From NCBI RefSeq assembly GCF_030272615.1, contig NC_081406.1, forward strand, positions 217,754,997-217,818,996: a DNA stretch of 64,000 nt, written 5' to 3'. The stretch's first letter is position 1. The number at the start of each line of letters is the position of its first letter. Shown piece after piece: positions 21,729 to 33,480 of the stretch. Both the position numbers and the translations under genes were made by a program. Under the pieces are notes generated by a model. It did no database searches and was not told the origin of the DNA. It saw nothing but the letters and a program-made list of their open reading frames with translations. The DNA is from Cryptomeria japonica. Its lineage: Eukaryota; Streptophyta; Pinopsida; Cupressales; Cupressaceae.

Positions 21729-22618
21729 ATGATGAAGAGGGAAGGTCCAAAGTTCAACAGAGACAACTTTAAAATATGGAAGGATAGAATGAAGATATAC
21801 ATCAGAAGCATGGGTGCTCAACACTGGAGCTATGTTGAGAATGCTTATGTTATCCCTACCGGTACTCTCATCATGATCAAAAGAGAGAGATTCAGGAGAA
21901 TGGACAAGTCATGGAAGCCCTAATCAGCAGTTTATCTGACATTGAGTTTATTGATGTTCAAGATAAAGAGAATCCCAAAGAAGTATGGGATGCCCTTGAG
22001 AATATCTATGGTAGTGATGAGCATGTGAAACAAGCTAAGGAAGAAAGTCTTAGGGGAAAGTTTGAAGACATGTGGATGGTTGAAGGAGAGACCATTCAAC
22101 AATATGGAATAAGAATCAAAATTATTGTTGGAGATATCAAGAGTGCAGGTGGTAAAATGGAAGATTCCACTATTGTTAGTAAAGTTTTGAGATCCTTATT
22201 ACCGGTCTATGCAATAAGGGTTGCCGCTATTCAGGAGTTGAGGTTTGTAGACAAGACAAAGGTATCCCTAGAATCCATCATTACAAAGTTAATAGCTTAT
22301 GAGCTAAATAATTATGATGGTAGTATTCAAAAGACTGAATCAACCTTCAAAGCATCTGTTGCACCATCTAGAAAAGGCAAAGAAGCTAGTACCAGTGGTG
22401 AACCAAGACAAAGTAGAGAAATGGATGATGAGCAGATCCTAATGGAATTTGAAGCTCTTCTTGCCAAGAGACTTCCCAAGGGAGCCAGTAAATACAGAGG
22501 TAAGCTTCCTTTGAAATTATTTTCTTGTAACCAGATAGGACACATTGCTGTAAACTGCTCTAATGGTAATAACAAGGACAAACCAGAGAGGTTCAAGAAG
22601 TTCAAAGGAGGAAACTAG
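21729..22618 (+). pseudogene. R3 gag (UBN2-type)
   Basis: Starts at ATG 21729 or 21732 (MMKREGPKFNRDNFKIWKDR). The first 60 codons are in one frame; a shift around 21900-21923 moves to the frame that runs through the rest of the polyprotein. UBN2-type gag follows (KEVWDALENIYGSDEHV, SAGGKMEDSTIVSKVLRSL, TKVSLESIITKLIAYEL). The nucleic-acid knuckle reads LFSCNQIGHIAVNC, so the first Cys of CX2CX4HX4C is Leu. Gag would form the virus-like particle and package element RNA. A stop at 22616 ends the open part. Confidence 0.9.
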
Positions 22619-25600
22619 AGAAACTGTTTTGTAACAGTTGATGAAGGTGTCACTGATGAGAAATCAAAAAATGAAGAAAGTGAAGATATTGTGTTTGTAG
22701 CAGTTAAGGAAGATGTGTCAGGCAAGAAGGCTCTTGTCTCCCACTTTGATAATTCCAATGAGTGGATTATTGACAGTGTTTTTTCTCACCATATGACTGG
22801 TGACTAGAGTAAGTTTCTATCTTTGGAAGAGTATGATGGTGGTGTGGTTCATTTTGGTAATGATGCACCATGTATGGTAAAAGTCAAAGGGTCCATCTCT
22901 TTGAATGGAAGAAGCAGTGCTGACAATGTGTATTGGGTAAAAGGTCTCAGACACAACCTTTTGAGTGTTGCCCAGCTGAATGATAATGGACTCACTCTGG
23001 AATTCAGAGATGGAGTGTGTAAAATAAAAGGTAAGAGTGGTGAACTGATGTCCATTGGTATGTAGACCAAAGGTAACCTATTTCACCTAAATGCTAATGT
23101 CAGTACATGTCTAATGGCTAAGTTTGATGATAGCTGGAAATGGCATAGGAGACTTTGTCATGTAAACTTTAATAATATTGTGAAGGCCAGTAAGATCAAG
23201 GTAGTTAGAGGATTGCCTATGCTGAGCAAACCATAAAATCCCATGTGCAGAGAGTGTCAACTAGGGAAAATATCTTGCACAACCTTTGAAGGTAAATCTT
23301 TCACTGCAGACAATTTACTTGATCTTGTGCATACTGATTTGTGTGGTCTTATGAAAACTAGGAGTGTGCAGGGAGATAGGTATTTTATGATTCTTACTGA
23401 TGATTTCTCAAGAATGATGTGGGTCACATTCTTAAAGGACAAATCTAAAGCTTCTGGAAAGTTCAAAGCCTTCAGAGCACTGGTTGAAAAAGAAAGTGGT
23501 AAGAGGATTAAGTGCTTAAGAACTAATCAAGGAGGAGAATTCACTTCCGGTGAATTCAATAAATACTATGAAGAGAATGGCATCAAGAGGCAATTGTCTG
23601 CCCCCCAGACTCCATAGCAGAATGGCCTAGCAGAGAGGAACAACTAGACTATGGTTGAAGCAGCTAGAACTATGTTGATCCAGGGAAAAGTTGCTCACAC
23701 TTTTTGTAGAGAAGCGGTGAGCACTGCAGTCTACACAATGAACCAGGTACTCATAAAAAAGGGTAAGGATAAAATACCTTATGAGTATTGGACTGGTAAG
23801 ACACCAGTGGTAAGCTACTTTAAAGTGTTTGGTATCAAATGTTATATCAAGAGGAGTGAACATCTGAGCAAGTTTGATGCTAAATGTGATGAGGGAATAT
23901 TCCTAGGGTATTCCACAAAGAGAAAATCTCTCAAATGTTTCAACAATAGGACTCAGAGAATTGTTGAAAGCATCAATGTTAGAGTTGATGAAACCTCTAA
24001 TAAATCTGAGGAAACTGATAGTGAGCAAGTAGGAGATGAATTGGTAGTAACCTTCTGGGAACCGGTTACAAAACAGCCTAACACCAGTAACAATGCTCCT
24101 ACATTGGCAGATGTTGATGTTGATGAAGATGAGGATGAAGAAGAAAAGCAAGAGGAAACAACCAAAATCATTCCTAGGTATGTAAAGCTGAATCATGATC
24201 CAAAGAAGATCATAGGAGACAAGGATGCAGGAATTCTTACAAGAAGAAAAGTCAAAGAAAACTCTTGCATGATCTCTGAATTCGAGCCTAAAACATTTAG
24301 AGAGGCACATAAAGATGAAGACTGGATCAAGGCAATGGAAGAGGAACTTGACCAGATAGAAAAGAATGGTACATGGTCTTTGGTACCCAAACCGGAGCAT
24401 AAAAATGTCATTGGCACCAAATGGGTTTTCAGAAATAAGATAAATTAAGATGGCTCAATGGTTAGAAACAAATCCAGATTGGTGTGTAAAGGATATGCCC
24501 AAGAAGAAGGAGAAGACTATGGAGAAACATTTGCTCCAGTAGCCAGATTGGAAGGAGTTCGTATGCTTCTTGCATATGCAGCATTCAATGGATTCAAAGT
24601 ATATCAAATGGATGTAAAATCTGCATTCCTGAATGGAATACTAGAAGAGGAGGTGTATATAGAGCAACCAGATGGGTTTGCCCTATCAGAAGAGAGTGAC
24701 ATGGTGTGTAGGCTACATAAAGCCTTGTATGGACTAAAGCAGGCACCTAGAGCATGGTATGAACACTTGCACTCCCATCTTGTGAATATTGGATTTGAGA
24801 GAACAAGTGAGGATAGTAATATCTAGCTAAAGTTAGAAGGAGATCAAATTCTAATCTGTGAGGTATTTGTTGATGACATAATTTTTGGAGGAGATGACAA
24901 GATGAGTCATGATTTTGCAGATGAGATGAAAAAGGAATTTGAGATGTCACTTATAGGGGAGATTAAGTTCTTCATTGGACTACAGATTCAACAAATGAAA
25001 GATAGAATCTTTATCACTCAGTCCAAGTATGTCAAAGAGGTGTTGAAGACCTTTGGCATGGAAGACAGCAAACCGGTTGGTACACCAATGGTGACTGGTT
25101 GTAAATTATCAAAAGAGGATGACTTAGTGATTGGTAAATTGCATTATGTCGTACATAGCAAACCAAAAATTGCACATGCAGTGGGCATTACTGCATGGTT
25201 CCAGAAAAGCCCAAGAGAATCCAACTTGGTAGTAGTCAAGCGGATTCTAAGATATCTGAAGGGAACTATTAACTATGGATTGTGGTATACATACAGTAAT
25301 GATTTCAACCTGAAAGTGTTTACAGATGCTGACTGGGCTAGTAATGTGGATGACTGGAAGAGCACAACCGGTGGTGCATTCTTTCTTAGTGGTAGACTAG
25401 TCTCATGGACGAGTAAGAGGCAGAGCTATATCTCTCAGTCTATAGCAGAAGTGAATTATGTTGTAGCATTTATGAACTGCACCTAGACACTTTGGATGAA
25501 GCATGTATTAAATGGCTTCAAAGTTCCTATATCAGAACCAGTAAGTATATTTTGTGACAACACAAGTGTGATCAACATCTCCAAGAATTTGGTTTTACAT

Positions 25601-25789
25601 GCTAGAACCAAGCACTTCAAGCTCAAGTATCATTTCTTGAGGGAGAAGGTTCAGAACAAAGAAGTTGTACTGCAACATGTTTCCAGTAAGGAGCAGTTAG
25701 TAGACATATTCACCAAGCCTCTATCGAAGGCTACCTTTACCTATTTGAGAGGTGAATTAGGGGTGCTACCCCTTCAAGAGGTGAACTAA
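22619..25789 (+). pseudogene. R3 pol: protease, integrase, reverse transcriptase, RNase H
   Basis: Same frame as gag, with stops at 22805, 23063, 23234, 23615, 23645, 24446, 24824 and 25484 and a terminal TAA at 25787. Protease motif IIDSVFSHHMTGD (Gly after DS is Val). Pre-integrase LRHNLLSVAQL. Integrase zinc site WHRRLCHVNF...CRECQLGK, then acidic residues in HTDLCG, LTDDFSRM and GGEFTSGEF, all present. After it an acidic Asp/Glu run (24110-24150). [51 protein letters not shown]. RNase H: DADWASNVDDWKSTTGG and KEQLVDIFTKPL. About ten codons are missing before LHYVVHSKP. Confidence 0.93.
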
Positions 25790-25863
25790 AAGTGTGTGCT
25801 CCACATCAGTCAGGACTTACATTGATATATCTCTTTCAGGATTGGTGTGTTGAAGGATGCTAC

Positions 25864-26008
25864 TCCTTAGGGGGAGTATCATAGTAGAACATAGATGTAT
25901 ATGCCTCCACTTTGGCATTGTTGTCAAAGGAGGAGAAGATGTAAAGTGGGGAAGATGTGAAGTGGAGAGATATTTTTGTATATCGCCATCAATGCCAAAG
26001 GGGGAGAT
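25864..26008 (+). other. R3 polypurine array before the 3' LTR
   Basis: Three purine tracts precede the LTR: TTAGGGGGAG (about 25868), AAAGGAGGAG (about 25928) and CCAAAGGGGGAGAT ending at 26008. The last directly abuts TGTTGG and is the likely primer for plus-strand DNA. GCCATCAATG (25985-25994) pairs with CATTGATGTC at 26057-26066. Confidence 0.8.
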
Positions 26009-27509
26009 TGTTGGCATATGTGCAGAGTATGATGACATGATGATATTGTATGTTGTCATTGATGTCAATATGCTGAAGAGTGAACCAATATATTAAAGTA
26101 AGCAACTTGCAAGAGAACCGGTATGATGTTGTGAACCAGTATATGTGAAAAAGTGAAGCGGTATGTCTGTCCAAGTGAACCGATATGTTGGAATGTGAAT
26201 CGGTATATGGAATGTTTTGTATCAAGGTTTCATATAGTATGACTACTGGTTGGTAGTCTTAGCTTTAGAGTTTCCGGTTGAAGTGTTCTATGCCTATGTT
26301 ATTCAATCGATGACATCATGTGATGAGTTAGCATTGTAATGAAGAATAGATTGTGTTGCCACGTCAGCCTTTTGCGCGTGAAGGATCTTGCATGAAGGAG
26401 ATTGATCCTATCTACCTCGGGAATGTGCAAAGTCTTTGTAAACGGTGGAGAACGTGTGATGGGTTATCAACCTTCAAGAAGTGGTGATGAACGAACGATG
26501 GAGAACATCTTGAGATTTGTTTAAGACTCTTGTAATCAATGTAATATGTTCAATAGTTAGGATTGGACCAACTGAATTACTTAACCTAAATGTTTAGGGT
26601 TTAGGGTTTATGCTACCAACCTATCTTTCCTATAAGGTCAATGTTATTTTTCATGTTGAAGTTGTTGGTAAATGTTGTGTGTGTATCTAAGTGCATAGAT
26701 ACGTGATTCTTGCCAGACCAGATAAGAGAATAGATACCTGCAGAGTGTGATTGTAGAAGGAAGGAACTAAAGCAGATTTGCATTGGCATTGAAGTGTTGT
26801 TACCAGATCATTGTAATACATGTTGACCTTTAACCACTTCAATAGTTGGAAAATCCCTTAATAGGGTAGCTTTAACCGACTTGTTGTAAATCGTTTAACA
26901 GGGTGACTCAAAATCATTGATTTCTTAAAATCCTCTAACAAGGTAACCTTTAACAGGGTTTAACCCTTAACCAAGTATTTTAGCCATCCCTTAACTGGGT
27001 GATCCCTAGCAGGATCAGTTCCTAATAGAACCTATTGTAAAGTCTTTAACCGGACTAGGCTCCTAATAGAGCGGACTTCAAAAGGGTTCAAAGAACAACT
27101 TATGGGTATTCATCCCCACCGTGGTTTTCCCCAATTGGGTTTCCATGTGAAAAATATGTGTGTTATGTGTGATACTTTTCATGTGATGCTTTGTTATTCT
27201 CTATCAAGTGGTAAATCATGTTGACCAATAAGTCTTTACATTTTTGTTGATGTATTACTAGTGTATTTATATGGGTGAAATGGAAATAAGATGTTAGATT
27301 GTGTGGAAAGCTAAGAGTTACCAGTTTATGTCTATCACATTCTTACTATGTTTAACTGGTAGTAATCTATTTTAGACCAGTGTTATTGCTTGCCAGTCAA
27401 GTGCAGTGTTCTCAGTCAAACCGGTTCAAGGAAAAGTGTTTTTGTCAGTATTGATTCACCCCCCCTCTCAATACCGGTTTGATACTAACTGTTCATCATT
27501 GAATCATCA
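26009..27509 (+). mobile_element. R3 3' LTR
   Basis: About 1.5 kb, TGTTGGCATATG to GAATCATCA. It is uninterrupted and shows the original site into which R4 inserted in the other LTR (GGTGGAGAACGTG near 26450). It has a longer early part than the 5' LTR, with extra ACCGG/ACCAG phrases near 26118-26210. Telo-box-like repeat at 26593-26610; palindrome array near 26848-27080; C-tract near 27460. Confidence 0.92.
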
Positions 27510-27855
27510 ACCACATCATTCTGAACCAAATATTTTACAAGTTCTTTCCCAATGACATCTTTCTTATAAGAAACATAGTTATCATACGAATCATCAACAA
27601 AATGCATTCCACGAGGCTTCTTAATCATTTCAAGAACCTTTCCTTTTGTAAGCCCATTATCATCATCAGACACTTCTTCAAACTCGTTTTGCTTCTTTTC
27701 TACTTCCTCACTCTGAACAACTTTTTGTTCTACCTTCATCTCTTCTTCTTTATCATCACTATCTATAGTCACTAGTTAAATTTCCTTCTTTTTTGGAACT
27801 CTTTTTCCTCTTCTTTGAATCTTAGAACTAGAGACAAAAGTCTCTACATATAGTT
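27510..27855 (-). pseudogene. Minus-strand acidic coding fragment between R3 and N1
   Basis: From 27855 leftward the minus strand reads VETFVSSSKIQRRGKRVPKKK, a stop, then a very acidic Glu/Asp/Lys stretch and KGKVLEMIKKPRGMHFVDD, ending at the R3 target site. On the far side of R3 the frame continues only briefly (14680 leftward, VIGKK then stop). The early part resembles the linker of N1 ORF2 (PETFIYSITSN..., FRRVQRKKD), so this may be another ORF2 copy in reverse. Both flanking elements cut it. Confidence 0.35.
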
Positions 27856-28370
27856 TGTTGGCAATTGACACTCATTGGACTCATATGTTGTCATTGATGG
27901 CAACAAGATGCTATTGAAGGCATATACTAGCAGATATCGACATTTGGAGACATACACCGGCAGATACCGACATTGGAGTAATCAGGGTCATCATCGACAC
28001 CAGCATCCAACACTTTAGTAAAGGCGACATCAGTCTGGGATCTGAAAGGTTTTATTTGTAAAATCATTTTGTAATTATTGTATAGGGATGACATTGAATA
28101 TCTTTTTTATTCTAAGCCGACATAAGGCATATTGTTTGTAAAGGATATATGTCAATTTGTTAGGTCATTTTGAAATATGACAACATAGTAGAATAAGGTG
28201 ATGCGAAGGATATGTATGTAGGCCATTTGTATGCAAATTTTATATCATGCAATGATCAGTAGATGGTTTGTAAATCATTCTTGGAGGAAAGGAGATACTG
28301 GTAGAAGGGTTCAGGTTTTATGAATCAGTATAGAATAGAGCTATAACCGGAACTCTTTTTGGCATTATAG
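27856..28370 (+). mobile_element. N1 left LTR, truncated
   Basis: Starts TGTTGGCAATTGACACTC and follows the 31545 LTR until about TTTTTGGCATTATAGAT (28355-28372), then passes directly into ORF2. Its R/U5 end is missing. GTCATTGATGGCAAC is present about 35 bp in. Confidence 0.8.
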
Positions 28371-31325
28371 ATACTAGGCAGCTCTGGAACAATCACGTCA
28401 GAATATCAAATCATCGAAGGCCTAGGGTTAACTAAAATCTTGTATATACCGGAATTCAAGGACAAAGTGATCAGATATGTTCTAAGCAGGGTCCATAATG
28501 AATTCATCTGGCTGGACCGACCCCACATGATCACCAAAGAAGCAATTAAGGTGGTCACCCGCTTACCCAAAGTTGGACAAGAACCATGAAAGAAGATCTC
28601 CAACACTACAGTTGAGAAGCTCACCAATGCAACCCATGATGGAAGATCGATGAGGATAAGCACCATCAAAGATATAGATGTGAAATTTGCCAACATGATC
28701 ATCGGCTACAAGGTAACTTAATCAAGTCAATTGAACTCTATTGCCAGTTCCTGTATCCATGTTGTATATCAAATGATAAAGAATAATGAAAAGTATGACT
28801 TGTGTGAATGGTTATGGAGTGAATTGATGTTAAATCTTGGCAAGATCAAAGGTGGTAAGAAAGGAACTTTCTAGTTTGGCAATCTTATTGTTTCCTTGTT
28901 ATTATACTTCATGAATGAGCTACTGGGTTTGGGAAAAAAAAGTTGGGCTCATGACATACTGGTAGGTATGCATATCAAAGATGCAATCACCGATCTTGGC
29001 AGTAACAAGGATGAGAAGCTTTGGGGTTACTTTAAAACTTTTCAAGAGAATGTGAGACTGGGGGAAATAATCTACAAACACATTATGGAGAAATACTCCA
29101 CTGATATTTTCTTCATGGTAAAAATAGATGAGACACTCATGGAAGCAGTAGAACCTAGAACTATATGGGTCACTGAATTGGGGTATGAAGTTGATGACAA
29201 CATCTTGGAGCTATATGCTAAAATGTTGATTGATACTCATTTGGATGATAAGGTTGAACACTTTGGAACTACAAAGGAGAAGGCTCTTGAGGTTAAAATT
29301 GGTTTAAACAAGAAAAGAAGGGAAAAGAAGATAGACAAAATGTATGCATTTGTTCAAAATGTAATTAACATGATAGATACAGAACTAGGTTCTGGATCTA
29401 AACCGGTAGATTAACCGGTACCGGCTAGTACTCCTGAGGTAAAGAGGCCTGAGACTTTCATTTATTCTATCACTTCTAACTCTGATCCAGAGGATAATCA
29501 ACCTCTTGCATTCAGAAGGGTACAAAGGAAGAAAGATGACAAGCCTCTGGTAGAAGAGAAGAAGGTAGAACCAAGGAGGAAGCTAGTAATAAAGGTAACA
29601 ACAAAATCCACACCTCCGACAAGGATACCTACTCAGAAGAGGTAGCCTACTCCATCCGCTCCTGCCACCCCCAACAAGAAGAAAAAAAGTGTGATAGATG
29701 AAGCAATTGAATCTGGTAATGTTACCATCATCCCCCCAATGACTTGTACAGAATTGATAGATGAGGTAACTAAAGATGGAATTTTGAAGAATCTATCAAA
29801 TTTCTATGAAGATTTAGATGATAATGAGAAAAATGAAATGGAAGAATAAATTTTATTACATTTAGACATATACAAGAAGGCTTTGGTGAAGATTTTGAAG
29901 GAAATTCATTTATCATTGTATAATAAGTTAGATGCAAGGAGATTAGATGTGATTAGGAGGGACGGAGAAATTAAAGAAGTTGAACTTTTGAGTATGTGTG
30001 GTTCTATAAATAATGAGAAAATGAAAAGATGTATAGAAGTTGCAAATAGAAAAATCTTTAGCAACAAGCCCTGACAAATAAGCTTAATGATGGGTAAAAT
30101 CAATGAGATAATAAATGAGACTAGAGATGGTTGGGCTAAATTCTTCCAAAAGAATCCTGATTTTCTCACTTCTCAAGAAGAATTTTCTAAGGGAACAACT
30201 CCCACCATTTTGGACAGATCCAAAGGGAAAGGAATTTTGGGAAGTTCAGATCAAATTTTGAATGAATCGACAGTTAAACCTAAAACTGATGAGAGTGTAC
30301 AGACTAAACCGTCAAAGACAACATTTGTATAGTCTAAGCAAGGTAAAATAGATAATGAATAGGATACTGATAACATTGTAAATAATACTCCACCAGTAGT
30401 AACAGATACTACACCAAGTGGTGAAGCCACTAGTACAAAAGAGGATGAGAAAAGGGTTACACTAGGAGAGGATAAGGAAAATGAGACTAATAAAACACAC
30501 AATACCATACCGGTAGTTGATTCCCCAGCAAAACTTTTAGCAATTGACACTTCTCAAATTGAGAAGAAATCAATCACAGAGATGAGTCCCACAAAGCTAA
30601 TGATGATGGCTACTCAAAAGCTAATGAAGGAAGGATCTATAGACAAAAGAATAATAGATCAGTCAATAACAGTTTTCCATGGATTAATTCCTAATTGTAT
30701 GATTGAAAATGAAGCAAGCCCTTCCGGCAAGCTTAAGGAATTGACATAGCACATATCTAAAAAAATTCAATCATTAAAGTAGATTTCCAACAAGAAAGAA
30801 CTTGAAAGGTTTACTCTAGCCAAGAAAGCCACTTTTGACCAAATTATTGAGACAGAGAAGAGGAAGGTTGAAGAGAAACTTATACTTATTGAAAATTCTT
30901 TGAAACAGTGTACTAACATCTACAAGGTCTGTTGTAATATAGAAAATCTTAGAGAAAATGTAGATAAGAGGATAAAGGAGTTACATGAACAGATTGCTAA
31001 TATTGCTAATTCTTTTGATGGACAAATTTTGACTTTGGAAAACCATTTTTCTTTTGAAAAGGAAAGAGACAAGATTATTTAGAGAGCAAGGAGTCTTAGA
31101 GGTTTGGTGAGTCCAAGATTGGATTCACTTGGTCTACATAAGAGGGAATGTATGGATATGCTTGTGAAGCCCACACCAGCAAAAGTCACTGAGAAAGAAA
31201 CACTTGTACATTTACTGAGTGGACTTGTATTCATATCTGAAACATTCAAAACTGGTTGGGATACCTATGTACAATTTCTAGAGAAAGCTTACCTAGAAAT
31301 CTTGAAATTGGTCAAGCTCCGGTAA
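28371..31325 (+). pseudogene. N1 ORF2: unknown conserved protein of the pol-less family
   Basis: Homologous to N2 ORF2 over most of its length, from codon about 95 on: EYQIIEGLGLTKILYIPEF here against EHKIVETLGFTEILCIPEF in N2. Further matches are YVLSRVHNEFIWLD, CEWLWSELM..., AVEPRTIWVTELGYEV, ILLHLDIYKKALVKILKEI and, near the end, LVSPRLDSLGLHKRE. Order: alpha-helical N-terminal part, Lys/Pro-rich linker (29415-29700), helical block, Thr/Ser-rich linker (30200-30540), C-terminal coiled coil (30790-31320). Stops near 28591, 28717, 28872, 29412, 29643, 29848, 30073, 30331, 30358, 30748, 30778 and 31080. No known domain recognised; not a copia pol product. Confidence 0.75.
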
Positions 31326-31350
31326 AGTAATCTGTAATTATTGTTTCAAT

Positions 31351-31544
31351 TCTTTCACCAGTCTTTGACATTAATGCCAAAGGGGGAGTATATGTATGTG
31401 AAAAATATATAATCCTAGGGGGAGGATATCCGATAGAGTATATTGCAGACAAAGTCAATCAGCTCAGGGGGAGCATGTTTTAGTTGAACCGGGAGGGAAT
31501 CCATTTTTCACATGAGTGTTGCCATCAATACCAAAGGGGGAGAT
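31351..31544 (+). other. N1 polypurine array
   Basis: Four G-rich purine tracts: CCAAAGGGGGAGTA (about 31378), TAGGGGGAGGA (about 31414), CAGGGGGAGCA (about 31465) and CCAAAGGGGGAGAT ending at 31544 against the LTR. GTTGCCATCAATA (31518-31530) pairs with CATTGATGGCAAC at 31579-31591. Confidence 0.78.
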
Positions 31545-32450
31545 TGTTGGCAATTAACACTCATTGGATTCATATTTTCATTGATGGCAACAAGATGCTA
31601 TTGAAGGTATATACCGGTAGGTACCGACATTTGGAGGCATACACCGACAGATACTGGCATTGGAGTAATCAAGGTCATCACCAACACCGACACCGACATC
31701 CAACACTTCAGTAAAGCCGACATCAATCTGGGATCTGGAAGGTTTTATTTGTAAAATCATTTTGTAATTATTATATACGACCAACATTGAATATCTTTTG
31801 TATTGTAAGATGATATAAGGCATATTGTTTGTAAAGGGTATATAAGTCATTCTGTTAGGTCATTTTGAAATATGACAAGGTAGTAGAATAAGGTGATATG
31901 AATGATATGTATGTAGGTCATTTGTATATGAATGTTATATCATTCAATGATCAATAGATGGTTTGTAAATAATTCTTGGAGGAAAGGAGATATCGGTAGA
32001 AGGGTTCAAGGTTTATGAACAGATACAAAACAGAGCTATAACCGGAACTATTTTTGGCATTGCAGATGCATTTTGTGATTTCACCATTATTGTTTTATCT
32101 TAGCAGAAGTTTGTAGTCAGTGAGACTCTTTTCTGTTGAGAAGTGTGCTCTAGGAAGTGTGCCTTCCTGCATTTGCAGGCCCCCATGTGATGTAATATCT
32201 TTCATATGGCCAGTGAATTGATATTGTGGGTCACAAATCCCACCTCGGTTTTTCCTCTTTGAGGTTTTCCAAGTATAAATTCAGTCTGTTATGGTGTTGA
32301 TTCATGTGGTTGGTTTATTTACTTCATGTTATATGTTTCCCCATTTACCAGTTTATATGTGTATGTTATTAAAAGTTAAAATCTTGTGTTATCAGTAGAA
32401 CACTGATTCACCCCCCCTCTCAATGTTCTTGGATTCATTGTAATCCAACA
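31545..32450 (+). mobile_element. N1 middle LTR, shared by two copies
   Basis: 906 bp, TGTTGGCAATTAACACTC to TAATCCAACA. Closely related to the left piece and to the N4 LTR (61877-62817). It contains the GTGGGTCACAAATCCCACC...TTTTTCC block and a C-tract at 32411. Confidence 0.85.
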
Positions 32451-32452
32451 AT

Positions 32453-32465
32453 TGGTATCAAAGCC
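32453..32465 (+). other. N1 primer binding site
   Basis: TGGTATCAAAGCC, one base different from TGGTATCAGAGCC, two bases after the LTR. Confidence 0.82.
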
Positions 32466-32518
32466 TGGTACCTTGGAGGAAGTTTAACAACTTGAGGAAA
32501 ATCCTGAAACTAAAATCA

Positions 32519-32841
32519 ATGAACATTGCTATGGAGAAGAAACTTGAGATGGCACTTGAGGATTATAATGCTGAAGGATGAAGAACTTAAAACTGCAAGA
32601 TGACTTAAATTCTCCTAATGAATTCAATCTTGTTCTGCAAGAAAGGTTATCATTTTCCCAAGCTAAGAAAAAGGAACTTTTGCAAAACCAGGATGATGAA
32701 GAGAAAAATGCACTTAAGGAACAATGTCAGAAACTAAGTCAAGAAAACATGCTCATGAAAAATGAAATGCAAGACCTGACTATAAGGATGTCAAAAGACA
32801 TTGAGGATAGAAAGAAGAAGGAAGAAAATCTTATTTTGTAA
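32519..32841 (+). pseudogene. N1 ORF1 start (coiled-coil gag), truncated
   Basis: ATG 32519 opens MNIAMEKKLEMALEDYN; a frameshift near 32575 moves to the frame 32578-32841. That reads LKLQDDLNSPNEF, QERLSFSQAKKKELLQ and MKNEMQDLTIRMSKDIEDRK, matching N2 ORF1 (TKNEMQDMTMRFCKETEDRK) and N4. Heptad-like spacing suggests a coiled coil. The zinc-knuckle half is missing; at about 32830 the sequence passes into the R5 LTR. Confidence 0.8.
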
Positions 32842-33423
32842 TTGATTTAAATGTAATATCTTTTGGGAGCCGACCTAATGGTTAGGTCTTAGGTTTTGTA
32901 TAAATAATTGTAAGATCCTAATTGGAAGGAGTATGCGTATGTGTTGAGATTATTGTGAAGAGAGAAAACAAGAAGAGCTTAAACCGATACTGAATCTAGC
33001 ATTGAAGATGCTAAATTGAAGCAATACATCGATTATTGGATTTAACCATCCAACTGTGTTGTCAGTGAGACTCCTAATTTTGTGATTGACCAGTGAGCTC
33101 TAGATGGTTGGCCTTTCTGCATGTGTAGACCCCATTATTGTATTCACATACTATCTATAGTAGTATCATCTGATTGTGGGTAAGGTTTCCCACCGTGGTT
33201 TTTCCCCTTACAGGGTTTCCATGACAAAATCTTTATGTCATGTGTTGTGGATGTTGTATTTTTTTTTGTTTCATGCATTAAGTTGTACCGTTATTAATAT
33301 AACTGTTAATCTATTGTAACGGCACAGAGTTTTAAGTTGGAATAATCTATTTTGGGTTACAATTTATCGACAACTGATTCACGCCCCCCCTCTCCCCTCA
33401 GTTGTCCTTCCTAGTTCCTAACA
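32830..33423 (+). mobile_element. R5 5' LTR, truncated at its start
   Basis: Only the last ~590 bp remain, starting within CTTATTTTGTAATTGATT, a phrase also fitting the end of the N1 ORF1 fragment, so the joint may have used short homology. TATA-box candidate TATAAATA near 32900. Ends TTCCTAACA. Confidence 0.85.
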
Positions 33424-33425
33424 AT

Positions 33426-33438
33426 TGGTATCAAAGCC
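33426..33438 (+). other. R5 primer binding site
   Basis: TGGTATCAAAGCC, the one-base variant also present in N1, starting two bases after the LTR. Confidence 0.83.
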
Positions 33439-33480
33439 TAGTTCTATTTTTACGGAAGCCTAACAGCTTGAGGAGATCCT

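Larger units (their letters stand above)
14681..27509 (+). mobile_element. R3: complete Ty1/copia element carrying nested R4
   Basis: Plus-strand copia element with both LTRs, primer site, one gag-pol frame, polypurine tract and target duplication. Its own length is about 7.3 kb once R4 (15070-20595) and its duplicated target are set aside. LTRs are about 1.45 and 1.50 kb and start TGTTGGCATATGTGCAGAG. Its pol differs clearly from the R1/R4-R7 family. Apart from one frameshift near the gag start and nine stops, the polyprotein frame is open along its length, so it is one of the less damaged copia copies here. Confidence 0.92.
27856..32841 (+). mobile_element. N1: tandem remains of a pol-less LTR element
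   Basis: Order: truncated LTR (27856 to about 28370), ORF2 (about 28371-31325), polypurine array, full LTR (31545-32450), primer site, start of ORF1 (32519-32841), then the R5 LTR. The middle LTR thus has a 3' end of one copy on its left and a 5' start of the next on its right, as in two element copies joined through one LTR. No protease, integrase or RT is present. Deletions removed the LTR end, primer site and ORF1 of the first copy, and everything after the ORF1 start of the second. Confidence 0.8.
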
